58,932 bases of DNA from Chthoniobacteraceae bacterium (GTDB taxonomy: Bacteria > Verrucomicrobiota > Verrucomicrobiia > Chthoniobacterales > Chthoniobacteraceae). Position 1 is the stretch's first letter. The number at the start of each line of letters is the position of its first letter. The DNA lies in contig CANJNZ010000022.1 in assembly GCA_947476045.1 (NCBI GenBank), positions 1 to 58,932 of the forward strand, read 5' to 3'. A program made the translations under genes and the position numbers. The notes beneath the pieces are model-generated. The model had not been told where the DNA came from. It did not search any database and worked only from the letters and a program-made list of their open reading frames with translations. This document shows positions 1 to 7,754 of this stretch, in pieces.

Positions 1-149
1 CGTTCCAGAGCCAAACTATCGGAGCCACCTCCGCAAATCACACCCTTCCGCCTTGACCACAATAAAGCATCCCGTCATCACTCACTCACACGCTTTTCCG
101 CCATAGCTTAATTTCTATCATCTCTGGCCGAAGAACGGGGTCCACCTCA
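1..149. repeat. Left copy of a 149-bp terminal inverted repeat, probably an insertion-sequence end
   Basis: This stretch is identical, in inverted orientation, to 58784-58932. Read outward from its inner edge (149 towards 1) it begins TGAGGTGGACCCC. That resembles IS3-family (IS150-type) ends, which start with TG and carry an ACCC block, so the family assignment is inference. No useful reading frame lies inside it. The inner edge is sharp: from base 150 the sequence is KilA-N coding. The same element end therefore faces outward on both sides of the window, which fits either two IS copies or an assembly that stopped at a multicopy IS. Confidence 0.85.
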
Positions 150-785
150 AACCCCGGTTTTAATTCCATCGAATTCGAGGGAATTAGAAATGAGGCAGGA
201 CGGAACAGTTTTTTCCTCTCGGCCAAAAAGTGGATCGACCTGACTGGGGCCAAAGGACTGATCGCGAGCGCTGGGCGCTACGGCGGCACCTACGCTCACA
301 AGGACATCGCTTTCGAGTTCGGATCGTGGCTCAGCCCGGAGTTCAAACTCTACCTCATCAAGGAATTTCAGCGTCTCAAGGACGACGAGAGCGACCGTCT
401 CAAGCTCGGGTGGAACCTCCAGCGCACGCTCGCCAAGATCAACTACCGCATCCACACCGACGCCATCAAAGAAACCCTCATCCCGCCTTCCATCACCAAG
501 GCTCAGGCAACGCTCGTCTATGCCAACGAAGCCGACCTGCTCAACGTCGCCCTCTTCGGCCAGACCGCGAAGCAATGGCGCGACGCCCACCCCGACGCCG
601 ACGGCAACATCCGCGACCACGCCCCGCTGGAGCAACTCGTCGTCCTCACCAACCTCGAAAGCCTCAATTCCGTCCTCATCCGCCAAGGCCAGCCCCAGCC
701 GGAGCGCCTGCTCAAGCTGAACGAAATCGCCATCACCCAGATGCGCACCCTCCTTTCCGCCAACAACGTCAAACGCCTGAAGTAA
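150..785 (+). pseudogene. KilA-N domain protein, 5'-truncated by the repeat
   Basis: The open frame runs from the repeat junction to a TAA at 783-785 with no start codon. Its first residues (NPGFNSIEFEGIRNEAG) and the following YGGTYAHKDIAFEFGSWLS block are typical of the middle of KilA-N domain proteins. These are DNA-binding proteins of phages and are also found inside type I restriction operons. The usual N-terminal portion is missing; the frame continued into the repeat reads unrelated residues. The C-terminal half, with helical segments such as LVYANEADLLNVALFG, is intact. The gene precedes an hsdS remnant, in keeping with an origin in a type I restriction-modification locus. It is probably not expressed unless the mobile element supplies a start. 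Confidence 0.8.
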
Positions 786-856
786 TGCCCGCCCACGCCA
801 CCACCCGTTGTTCGATTCGTCATTCGCCCCTCCTTGCCCGGCGAGGCAACAGGCAC

Positions 857-955
857 GAGGAATTGGAATCGGCGGTGTCCTCCAACCTCCAGCGCGCCAC
901 CCGCCTCCGCCTGTCCATTCTCCAAAAAGCCTTCACCGGAAAGCTGACCAAATGA
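857..955 (+). pseudogene. hsdS: hsdS 3' remnant (type I restriction specificity subunit)
   Basis: The last ~32 codons before the TGA at 953-955 read EELESAVSSNLQRATRLR followed by LSILQKAFTGKL. This is the conserved C-terminal helix of HsdS, where the second spacer ends and contacts HsdM. Upstream of about 857 the HsdS similarity stops; neither target-recognition domain is present. The stop codon overlaps the ATG of the next gene (ATGA, 952-955), so the ancestral hsdS was translationally coupled to the OLD nuclease gene. The fragment cannot specify a DNA target. Confidence 0.75.
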
Positions 956-2871
956 AAATCAAAAGCATTCGCATCCAAAACTTCCGGAGTTTCGAGGACG
1001 AGACAGTTCATCTTAACCGCTATTCGTGTTTCGTTGGGCCGAATGGCGCGGGGAAATCATCCGTTCTTGCCGCGCTAAATGTCTTCTTTCGGGAACAGGC
1101 AGGTGCGCCGACCGACATCACTAAACTCACCGATGAGGACTATTTCCGGAAGAACACGGCCGATCCCGTTCGAATTACAGTCACATTCGACGACATGAGT
1201 CCTGCGGCGCAGGCTGAGCTTGCTGCCTATGTTCGGCAGGATGAATTGGTGGTGACTGCTGAAGCAGCGTTCGATTCGACTACCGGTGTAGGGACGGTGC
1301 GGCATTTTGGACAACGCTCAGGGATGGAACCGTTCCGTCGCTTTTTTGAAGGAGACAAGGCAGGCCTCAAAGCAGGTGAGCTCAATACAATTTACGAGGC
1401 CTTGCGCCAACAGTTCCCTGACCTTACAAACCCTCGCTCGAAGGATGACAAGGCTGAAGCGCTCCGCATATTTGAAGGCGGGCATCCAGACCAGTGTGTT
1501 CTGATTCCCAGTGAAGACAATTTCTATGGAGTCAACAGCACTGGCAAGTTAGCGACGTATGTGCAGTGGGTTTACGTGCCTGCCGTGAAGGATGCAGGTG
1601 AAGAAGGGCAGGAAGGGAAGAATACCGCGCTGGGCAAACTAATCGCCCGAGCGGTGCGGACGCGCACGAACTTCGAATCAGAGCTTGAGACACTGAAGAC
1701 TCAAACATTGGCGAGCTATCGGGAACTACTTGAACGAAATCAAGCGAGCCTCACAGACATATCACAGTCTTTGCAGCGGAGACTCGAATCTTGGGCGCAT
1801 CCGAACGTGCGGCTTGGAATGGCTTGGGTGTCAGACCCCAACAAATCGGTCGTGCTTCAGCAACCGGTCGCAGGAATCAAAACGGGAGAGGGTGACTTTC
1901 TCGGGAGCCTCTCGCGCATGGGCCATGGGTTGCAAAGGTCTTACCTGCTTGCGTTGCTGCAAGAACTCGCCGGTTCGGAAGCCCCAGACGCTCCTACTTT
2001 GATTCTGGGATGTGAGGAGCCGGAGCTGTATCAACACCCGCCGCAAGCTCGCCATCTGGCCGACGTTTTCGGCGAGTTGGCGAATGGCAACAACCAGATA
2101 CTTGTCACAACACACGCACCACTTTTTGTCAGTGGCGACGGTTTTGAGAACACCCGACTAGTCCGCCGACCAAATCCGAATTCGGGAACATCAATTCGCG
2201 CACTGACATTTCCTAATCTCTGCCTTCGCATCCGAGCCGCTTTGGGTGAGGATCAACAGCGCAGGATTGAAGGGCTGGTGGCAAAGATTCACCAAGCGCT
2301 TCAGCCATGCATCGCGGAGATGTTTTTTGCGCACGTGCCCGTTCTGGTCGAAGGCCTCGAAGACGTCTCATACATCACAACAGAACTTCACCTCTCCAAT
2401 CAGTGGTCTGATTTTCGTCGGCTTGGTTGCCATCTCATTCCTGTCAATGGGAAGGACAAGCTCATCCAACCGCTGGCGATTGCAGTCGAACTCGGAGTTC
2501 CGGTCTTCGTAGTTTTTGACGCGGACGGCGACACCGTCCGTGAGGATCACCGAGTGAAACACGAGCGAGATAACCGTGCTCTAATTTCGCTCCTTGGGGT
2601 TGCACACAATGTCTTTCCCGCCGCGAATATCTGCTCTGGAAATCACGCCATTTGGAAGACGAATCTTACAGAAGTTGTCAAAAGCGATTTCGGTGCGAAC
2701 TATGAACGGCTGGCAAACGCAGCACGAGTCAACTACGCGCAAGAGGGCGGGCTTGAGAAAAATGATTTGTTCATCGCCGACTGGTTAACCACTGCCCGGG
2801 GCGAAGGACTCTCATCACCCGTTCTGGCGCAGCTTTGTCAGGCCATATTGGCGTTCGCGCGGAGCGTTTAG
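952..2871 (+). CDS. OLD-family ATP-dependent endonuclease (AAA ATPase plus TOPRIM)
   Basis: The 639-residue protein has a RecF/SMC-like ATPase with Walker A GPNGAGKS at 29-36, a signature-like segment near 320-327, Walker B LILGCEEPE at 350-358 and an H-loop TTHAP at 386-390. A C-terminal TOPRIM nuclease follows, with the VEG motif at E467 and DADGD at 523-527. This is the architecture of phage P2 Old and Gabija GajA. Such proteins cut or nick DNA under nucleotide control and serve in phage defence. The ATG at 952 overlaps the hsdS stop. No UvrD-like GajB helicase follows; instead an unknown gene starts 14 bp downstream. The gene seems intact although its neighbours are debris. Activity is inferred, not shown. 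Confidence 0.9.
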   Translation: MKIKSIRIQNFRSFEDETVHLNRYSCFVGPNGAGKSSVLAALNVFFREQAGAPTDITKLTDEDYFRKNTADPVRITVTFDDMSPAAQAELAAYVRQDELVVTAEAAFDSTTGVGTVRHFGQRSGMEPFRRFFEGDKAGLKAGELNTIYEALRQQFPDLTNPRSKDDKAEALRIFEGGHPDQCVLIPSEDNFYGVNSTGKLATYVQWVYVPAVKDAGEEGQEGKNTALGKLIARAVRTRTNFESELETLKTQTLASYRELLERNQASLTDISQSLQRRLESWAHPNVRLGMAWVSDPNKSVVLQQPVAGIKTGEGDFLGSLSRMGHGLQRSYLLALLQELAGSEAPDAPTLILGCEEPELYQHPPQARHLADVFGELANGNNQILVTTHAPLFVSGDGFENTRLVRRPNPNSGTSIRALTFPNLCLRIRAALGEDQQRRIEGLVAKIHQALQPCIAEMFFAHVPVLVEGLEDVSYITTELHLSNQWSDFRRLGCHLIPVNGKDKLIQPLAIAVELGVPVFVVFDADGDTVREDHRVKHERDNRALISLLGVAHNVFPAANICSGNHAIWKTNLTEVVKSDFGANYERLANAARVNYAQEGGLEKNDLFIADWLTTARGEGLSSPVLAQLCQAILAFARSV

Positions 2872-2885
2872 ATCCAAGACTCACG

Positions 2886-3689
2886 ATGTATACGTCACAA
2901 TTTTCCGAGTTCAGCTACGGCTACGCGCTGACGGACAACATTCTCCATAGTGGGCTCCCAGCAACCGCGACAGCTCCGGTCTTTCCATCGCTGATCGCTG
3001 AAGGTTCATCCGGAGGCGGCTACGATGTGCAAATCCCGCTGCATCCCGTTCCAATTTTCCTTCAGTTCAAGATTCCCCAAGTAGTGTGGCGGCGAAGTTT
3101 CAAAATGCCCGCCGGATTTACGAAGCCATACTTGCGGATGCATCTGCGGACAAAAAGACCTAATCAACACAGATTACTCCTCGACTTAGAAGCGAGTGGG
3201 AAGCTTGTCGCATACGCCACGCCAGACTTCTGGCAAACGAACCAACTCGACGCCTACTTTGCCGCTCAAGAAGTGCCGGTTAGAACAAGATATTTCACGC
3301 CTTCTGAGATTGGCCCCTTGGATGACAAGCAGCACCAAGTCGCGTATTGCACCGGGAATCCGACGGCGTGGTTGTTCTCTGAACCACACAAACTCGACGG
3401 CAGGTTTGATGCTGAGTCGTTCGGCAAGAAGATTTCAACGGCGGTCCGAAGCGCCCGGCGGCAAGACCCGCTGGAATTCTTGAATCAGCTCAGTTCGATG
3501 ATTTCGAAACTCACAATTTCGCGGCGTCCACGCGATTCTCGCGCCGAAACTGCCAGCCCCTCACATCTGCCACCCAAAATGAAGCGTGAGCACGAATTCT
3601 CGGAAATTGCGCGAGCAGCTCGCGAAGCAGCGTATCTAGCCCAAGTCCGCTTGGGTTGCACTTTAGTCATCACAGGAAAGAAACAATAA
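2886..3689 (+). CDS. Unknown protein coupled to the OLD nuclease
   Basis: This 267-residue protein starts 14 bp after the OLD nuclease stop and is probably co-transcribed with it. I do not recognise a characterised family. Features that look conserved are an N-terminal block (FSEFSYGYALTDNI), a glycine-rich GSSGGGYDVQI near residue 47, an LFLQFK-like segment (IFLQFKIPQ), and a basic LRMHLRTKRPNQHRLLLDLE block that could be a nuclease-like or nucleic-acid-binding core. There is no signal peptide or membrane segment. The C-terminus is basic and rich in Ser/Arg. Pairing with an OLD nuclease inside a restriction locus suggests a defence accessory role, such as a sensor or second nuclease. That role is inference only. 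Confidence 0.75.
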   Translation: MYTSQFSEFSYGYALTDNILHSGLPATATAPVFPSLIAEGSSGGGYDVQIPLHPVPIFLQFKIPQVVWRRSFKMPAGFTKPYLRMHLRTKRPNQHRLLLDLEASGKLVAYATPDFWQTNQLDAYFAAQEVPVRTRYFTPSEIGPLDDKQHQVAYCTGNPTAWLFSEPHKLDGRFDAESFGKKISTAVRSARRQDPLEFLNQLSSMISKLTISRRPRDSRAETASPSHLPPKMKREHEFSEIARAAREAAYLAQVRLGCTLVITGKKQ

Positions 3690-3799
3690 TATCCAATCCC
3701 GCACCTCAACTCGTCCGAAAACTCTGGAACTACTGCAACATCCTGCGGGATGACACGCCACTCGCCACTCTCATGGCGCGACAGCATCGGGGCAAATAG
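3689..3799 (+). pseudogene. hsdM: hsdM 5' remnant with ATA in place of ATG
   Basis: Directly after the preceding gene, codons from 3689 read SNPAPQLVRKLWNYCNILRDD. This is the hallmark N-terminus of the type I modification methyltransferase HsdM. The expected ATG is ATA (3689-3691), preceded by a plausible AGGAAAG ribosome-binding site. Similarity stops at 3754, where HsdM would continue with GLSYGDY, and the frame reaches TAG at 3797-3799. All methyltransferase motifs are absent. With the hsdS tail and KilA-N fragment, this marks a dismantled type I restriction-modification operon around an intact OLD gene pair. Confidence 0.75.
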
Positions 3800-3890
3800 T
3801 GACCCGCCGCGGGATTTCTAATGATTTGCGCGTCCCCCGCTTTTCCTTCACTCACACCACCTCGCTACCAACCCAAACAACTACCTATCC

Positions 3891-4661
3891 ATGAAAGTTA
3901 CCCACATCATCAGAAACACCATGTCCCTTTTGGCAGCGGCGACCTTTGCCGGGCTGTCGGGCAATGCCTACGCCGAGGACAAGGCGACGGGAGCCTGGAA
4001 GCAAATCGGCGAAGCGCCGGGTGTCGTCGCGATGGCGGGCGCTGAGGGGAAACTTTTTGCAATCACGGGTTCCAAGAAATTGCAGGTGTGCGATCCGAGC
4101 ACGACGCCTGTGGCTTGGAAGGAAGTCGGCGACGGCCCCGGCGGTAATGTCGTGGCGATGGGCGTTTCCGAAGGGAAAATTTTTGCCTCCACGGATGCGC
4201 GCTCTGCGGGGCGTCTCGCGCTTCGCGATGCGACGACCAGCGCGGCTGCGTGGCAGGATCAAGGTCATGCGTGGTGCCTCGTGGGCATGGCGGGTGCGCC
4301 CGGAAAGATGTATGCAATTTGCGACACCAAGGAAGTGGGGGTCGATCCAACCGTGATGGTGCGCGACAACGCGGGCAAGGCGGCGGAAAGTGCGGGGCGC
4401 GGCCTCGATGGAATCCCATGGAACGGAGTGGATCGCCGTCCGCCGCTTGGCGCACTGGCTTTGGCCGAAGTGGGCGGAAAATATTTCATCGCGACCAAGG
4501 AGGACGCACTCTACGCGGGCAACCCTACCAAGGCGGACGTGAAGTGGGAGCAGATCGGCGACGCCGCCGGTGTGACCATTCTCGCAGGCAATGGCTCGAA
4601 GCTTTTCGCCGTGACGAAGTCGGGCAAACTCATGGTGTGGGAGTCCAAGGCTTCCAAGTAA
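3891..4661 (+). CDS. Secreted beta-propeller-like (tectonin-type repeat) protein
   Basis: The 256-residue protein has a Sec signal peptide (hydrophobic LLAAATFAGLSG, cleavage after AYA near residue 28). Imperfect repeats of the form W-K-x-I-G...G-V-x-x-M-A...G-K-L-F-A-I-T occur at about 36-66, 76-105, 121-150 and 213-250. These resemble tectonin or PQQ-like propeller blades, so a small propeller binding a ligand or surface glycan is plausible. No catalytic motif is visible. A second ATG ten codons in (MSLLAAATF) is an alternative start with a tighter signal peptide. A strong terminator follows, so it is probably monocistronic. Confidence 0.75.
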   Translation: MKVTHIIRNTMSLLAAATFAGLSGNAYAEDKATGAWKQIGEAPGVVAMAGAEGKLFAITGSKKLQVCDPSTTPVAWKEVGDGPGGNVVAMGVSEGKIFASTDARSAGRLALRDATTSAAAWQDQGHAWCLVGMAGAPGKMYAICDTKEVGVDPTVMVRDNAGKAAESAGRGLDGIPWNGVDRRPPLGALALAEVGGKYFIATKEDALYAGNPTKADVKWEQIGDAAGVTILAGNGSKLFAVTKSGKLMVWESKASK

Positions 4662-4729
4662 TCCGCAAGAACATCGCCCGGAGCCGTGTCTGAAATGGAC
4701 GCTCCACCGGCGATGAATGAATCATTTAC

Positions 4730-4774
4730 CCGTGGCGCAGACTTTCGAGAGAAGGACTGCGCCACGGCTTTTTT
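4730..4774 (+). terminator. Rho-independent terminator
   Basis: A perfect 11-bp stem CCGTGGCGCAG (4730-4740) / CTGCGCCACGG (4757-4767) with a 16-nt loop is followed by CTTTTTT. It ends the transcript of the secreted repeat protein and insulates the next gene, which starts 20 bp later. Confidence 0.85.
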
Positions 4775-4793
4775 CAACCCAACACTCTTTACC

Positions 4794-6518
4794 ATGAACA
4801 CGCTCACCAAACACCTCCACCGATGGCTCGTCCTCGGCGCTGCGGCGCTGATGCTCGCCACAAGCGCACGGGCCGCTGAACTGAACGCACGGGAGATGGA
4901 CGCGGCGATCCAGTCGGGCGACTTCACCGCTTTCAACACCGCCATCACCGCATCGCTCGCGAAGAAAGTGCCTGCGGATGCAAAGCTAATTTCGGAAGCC
5001 GCCATGCAGCCGCTGCTCACCGACCCGACGTTCGTAGGCGGGCTGAGCCAGCGGCAGTTTGTGGCGAAGGTCGGGGCGGCGGAGCTGGGCGCTTTTGCGA
5101 AGGCTGCGCCGGACAACAAGAAGTTCCTGACGTGGCTGCTCCACAACACGGAGGCCATGGATGGCTGTCTGCTCGCGGCGACGCCGACGGGACTCAAGGC
5201 GCGCGAGGAAAACAACTGGAGGGTGCCTGCGGATGCGCTGGCGATTTGGAAAAAGATTTACGATGCGGACCCCGATTCGCGGCAGGGCATTTATTTGAAA
5301 CTGGCCACGGCCACGGCCATCGCGCCGCCCGGACGGGTGAACATCGGAGCCGGTGGCGCGACGACGCCCGCTGACGCATTGGTGCGCTACAAGTATTTCA
5401 AGACAGCGCATCAAAAGAAGGAGCTGGCGGCGAGTTTCGACAAACTCGGAGTGTGGGATTTGACGAAGGTGATTTCCTCGGGCGCGTCGGACGACGACCT
5501 GACGTGGGGCCGGGAAATGGTGAACGATTTCCGCCCCGACCTGCGCACGACGGAGATGATGGTGGACCTCACCAGCTCCGTCTGGCGCCGGGCGTCGCCG
5601 GTGCCTTACACGAACATGAAAACGGTGCTGCAAGGCGGCGGCAAATGCGGGCCGCGCTCGTCGTTCGCCGTGTTCATCAATCACGCGTTCGGCATCCCGG
5701 CCATCGGCGTGGCGCAGCCTGCGCACGCCTGCGTGGCGTGGCGCGGAGTGGATGGCGTGTGGCGCGTCGGCTACGGCAAAGGCTGGGCGGCGTCGCGGCT
5801 CGACGGGCTGAGCGGGCCGGATTTTGTCGAAGGCTCGCTGGCGCGTTCGCGAGCGGCGCAATTTTCACAAGTGGAACATCTGCGCTGGCTCTCCGCGGCG
5901 CTGCCTGCGCACGAGCAGACGACGGCAGTTTTGGCCCTCGGCCAAAAAATCGTGGCCGAACGTCACGGCGGTTTGGTGGACTTGAACGCATCGCTCAAGC
6001 CGGAGGAAGCAGACGCGGAACCCGGTGCCGAAGCAGCCAAGGCGGGCGCACCAGCGGGTAAAAAAGACAGCAGCACGAACACGCCGACGGGACCGCTCAA
6101 GCCGGTGAATCGAGTCTTTCATGTGAACGCGGCTAACTACGTGAAGCAAGAGGGGCAGACGTTGTGGGGCGGCCCGAGCATCATCGTGCAGGACTGTGCG
6201 ACGGGCGGAAAGCAGATCCATTTCCCCATGGCGCTCCGCTATTCCTGGACGGAATACACGCTCGAAGCACCCGCCGCCGGGAAATACGAAATCACGATGA
6301 AGGCCGCGGCCATCAACGACGGGCAATATCTCGAAGTCGGCTCGGATGCTTTCAACGCCGTCCGCATCGCGAAGATTCCGATGAGCCACGGATTGTGGGT
6401 CAAGACCGAGCCGGTGGAAATCAAGCTGGTCGAAGGCGTGCAGAACATCCGCATCAACGCACCCAGCCAGCGCGGCGTGACGCTCCATTCTTTTGATATC
6501 AAACCCAAAGCAAACTAG
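4794..6518 (+). CDS. Secreted transglutaminase-like protein with C-terminal carbohydrate-binding-like domain
   Basis: The 574-residue protein is read from ATG 4794, which immediately precedes a signal peptide (WLVLGAAALMLATSARA). The middle carries a transglutaminase-like Cys-His-Asp core: GGGKCGPRSSF with C285, PAHACVAW with H311, and VDGVWRVGYGKGW just after. Papain-fold proteins of this type act as peptidases, amidases or crosslinkers outside the cytoplasm. A low-complexity Ala/Gly/Lys linker near 415-435 leads to a jelly-roll-like module at about 445-570 (WTEYTLEAPAAGKYEITMKA), which resembles CBM6/CBM35 modules. The domain order suggests an enzyme anchored to glycan. The substrate is unknown. 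An extended in-frame start at 4686 is rejected because it lies before the terminator. Confidence 0.75.
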   Translation: MNTLTKHLHRWLVLGAAALMLATSARAAELNAREMDAAIQSGDFTAFNTAITASLAKKVPADAKLISEAAMQPLLTDPTFVGGLSQRQFVAKVGAAELGAFAKAAPDNKKFLTWLLHNTEAMDGCLLAATPTGLKAREENNWRVPADALAIWKKIYDADPDSRQGIYLKLATATAIAPPGRVNIGAGGATTPADALVRYKYFKTAHQKKELAASFDKLGVWDLTKVISSGASDDDLTWGREMVNDFRPDLRTTEMMVDLTSSVWRRASPVPYTNMKTVLQGGGKCGPRSSFAVFINHAFGIPAIGVAQPAHACVAWRGVDGVWRVGYGKGWAASRLDGLSGPDFVEGSLARSRAAQFSQVEHLRWLSAALPAHEQTTAVLALGQKIVAERHGGLVDLNASLKPEEADAEPGAEAAKAGAPAGKKDSSTNTPTGPLKPVNRVFHVNAANYVKQEGQTLWGGPSIIVQDCATGGKQIHFPMALRYSWTEYTLEAPAAGKYEITMKAAAINDGQYLEVGSDAFNAVRIAKIPMSHGLWVKTEPVEIKLVEGVQNIRINAPSQRGVTLHSFDIKPKAN

Positions 6519-6671
6519 GGAAACGCTGATTAATCAGGTCTTGGCTTTTGAACCGCTAATTTTCACTAATCTGCGCTGATTTTTCGGGAATGTGCCTCCC
6601 AATGATTAGCGAAAATCAGCGCAGATTAGCGGTTCAAGAACATCCCTTCGATTTAGTCAGCGGTTCCCTAG
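6515..6671. repeat. 157-bp imperfect inverted repeat, MITE- or REP-like
   Basis: The ends match as CTAGGGAAACGCTGATTAA (left, from 6515) and the complement of TTAGTCAGCGGTTCCCTAG (right, ending 6671). A second inner pair contains TTGAACCGCTAAT and ATCTGCGCTGATTTT on both arms. The left end overlaps the TAG stop of the preceding gene. There is no coding potential. The layout fits a small non-autonomous mobile element or an extragenic palindrome that can fold into a long hairpin and attenuate transcription. Confidence 0.75.
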
Positions 6672-6737
6672 AACTTCTGCGCAGGAGTCCTTGCTTTGCA
6701 AACACCCATCAAAGGTCAAAGCTCCGAAACACCCGAT

Positions 6738-7721
6738 ATGCCCGCCTCCTTTTCAAAAAAGTGTTTCGCAACCGCTGTGATGCCTTGCATCGCCGCATTG
6801 CTGATGAGTTCGACCATGCACTGTTTGGCGGTGGATTCTCCGGCGGTGGACCCGCAGGCGCAGGTGGCGACCTCGGAGTGGAAGCCGGAACAGACGCCGG
6901 TGTATTGCGACCCCGACGATGACTGGGCGAAGGACCCTTCCATCATCAAGGCCGGGGATACCTACTACATGTATTACACCAGCGCGAATCCGTGGCAGGA
7001 GCGCGGCGAGGGTGGAAAAGGCGAGAGCCGCATTGATTACGCAACGTCTCCCGACGGGCTGAAGTGGACTTACCAAGGCGTGTCCATCCCCAAGGGAAAA
7101 CCCGGCGAGTGGGACGAAGAGCGTCCGCAGGCTCCGGCGAAGCCGATTTTGAAAGACGGCGTTTATTATATGTTTTACGCGGGCAAGAGCGCGAAGTCGC
7201 AGGTCGTGATCGGCTACGCCACGTCCACCGACCTTCGCAAGTGGACGAAACATCCCGGCAACCCCGTCATCACCCACGGCAAGTGCAACGATCCGTTCGT
7301 GTGGTTTGAAAACGGAACCTACTATCTTTTCTACACGTCCGGCGGAGACAGCATCTTCTACGTCACCTCGACAAACCTCGTGGATTGGTCGCCGAAACCC
7401 GTCGCCACCGGAGCCACCGGCGAAGGCAGCATCGTGATCAAGGACGGGCCGACCTACACGCTGCTCGGCTGCATCGGGTTTTCCGGCAACGGCGAATACT
7501 ACAAAGCCTACACCACGCAAAATCTCGCCGAGCCGTTCAAGGACCGGGGCCGCATCCAAATCACAAATCCCGATTTTGCCAAGGGAACGCTGAGTCACGG
7601 CGACATCCTGCGGCAGGGCGATGACTACTGGTTTTACTTTCAAGCTACGCGCGACGGCGGGAAAAAATTTCAAGTCGGCCTCGCGAAACAACCCGTTCCC
7701 TCAACCAACAACGGGAAGTAA
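6738..7721 (+). CDS. Secreted GH43-like five-bladed propeller glycosidase
   Basis: This 327-residue exported protein shows glycoside hydrolase family 43/GH32-type propeller repeats: DPSIIKAGDTYYMYYTS, LKDGVYYMFYAG, DPFVWFENGTYYLFYTS and RQGDDYWFYFQAT. The first Asp of the DPS block is the expected general base. The family removes arabinose, xylose, galactose or fructose residues from plant-type glycans. ATG 6738 gives a signal peptide containing a hydrophobic AVMPCIAALLMSS stretch; the upstream in-frame ATG at 6696 would add 14 residues. It lies after the inverted repeat and probably heads a unit with the two esterases downstream. Confidence 0.8.
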   Translation: MPASFSKKCFATAVMPCIAALLMSSTMHCLAVDSPAVDPQAQVATSEWKPEQTPVYCDPDDDWAKDPSIIKAGDTYYMYYTSANPWQERGEGGKGESRIDYATSPDGLKWTYQGVSIPKGKPGEWDEERPQAPAKPILKDGVYYMFYAGKSAKSQVVIGYATSTDLRKWTKHPGNPVITHGKCNDPFVWFENGTYYLFYTSGGDSIFYVTSTNLVDWSPKPVATGATGEGSIVIKDGPTYTLLGCIGFSGNGEYYKAYTTQNLAEPFKDRGRIQITNPDFAKGTLSHGDILRQGDDYWFYFQATRDGGKKFQVGLAKQPVPSTNNGK

Positions 7722-7754
7722 AGCCGGGCTGCGGCGCGCAATTTTCCACACTCG

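Noticed and set aside
952-3689. Gabija system (GajA-GajB)
   Set aside because: The second gene lacks all UvrD helicase motifs.
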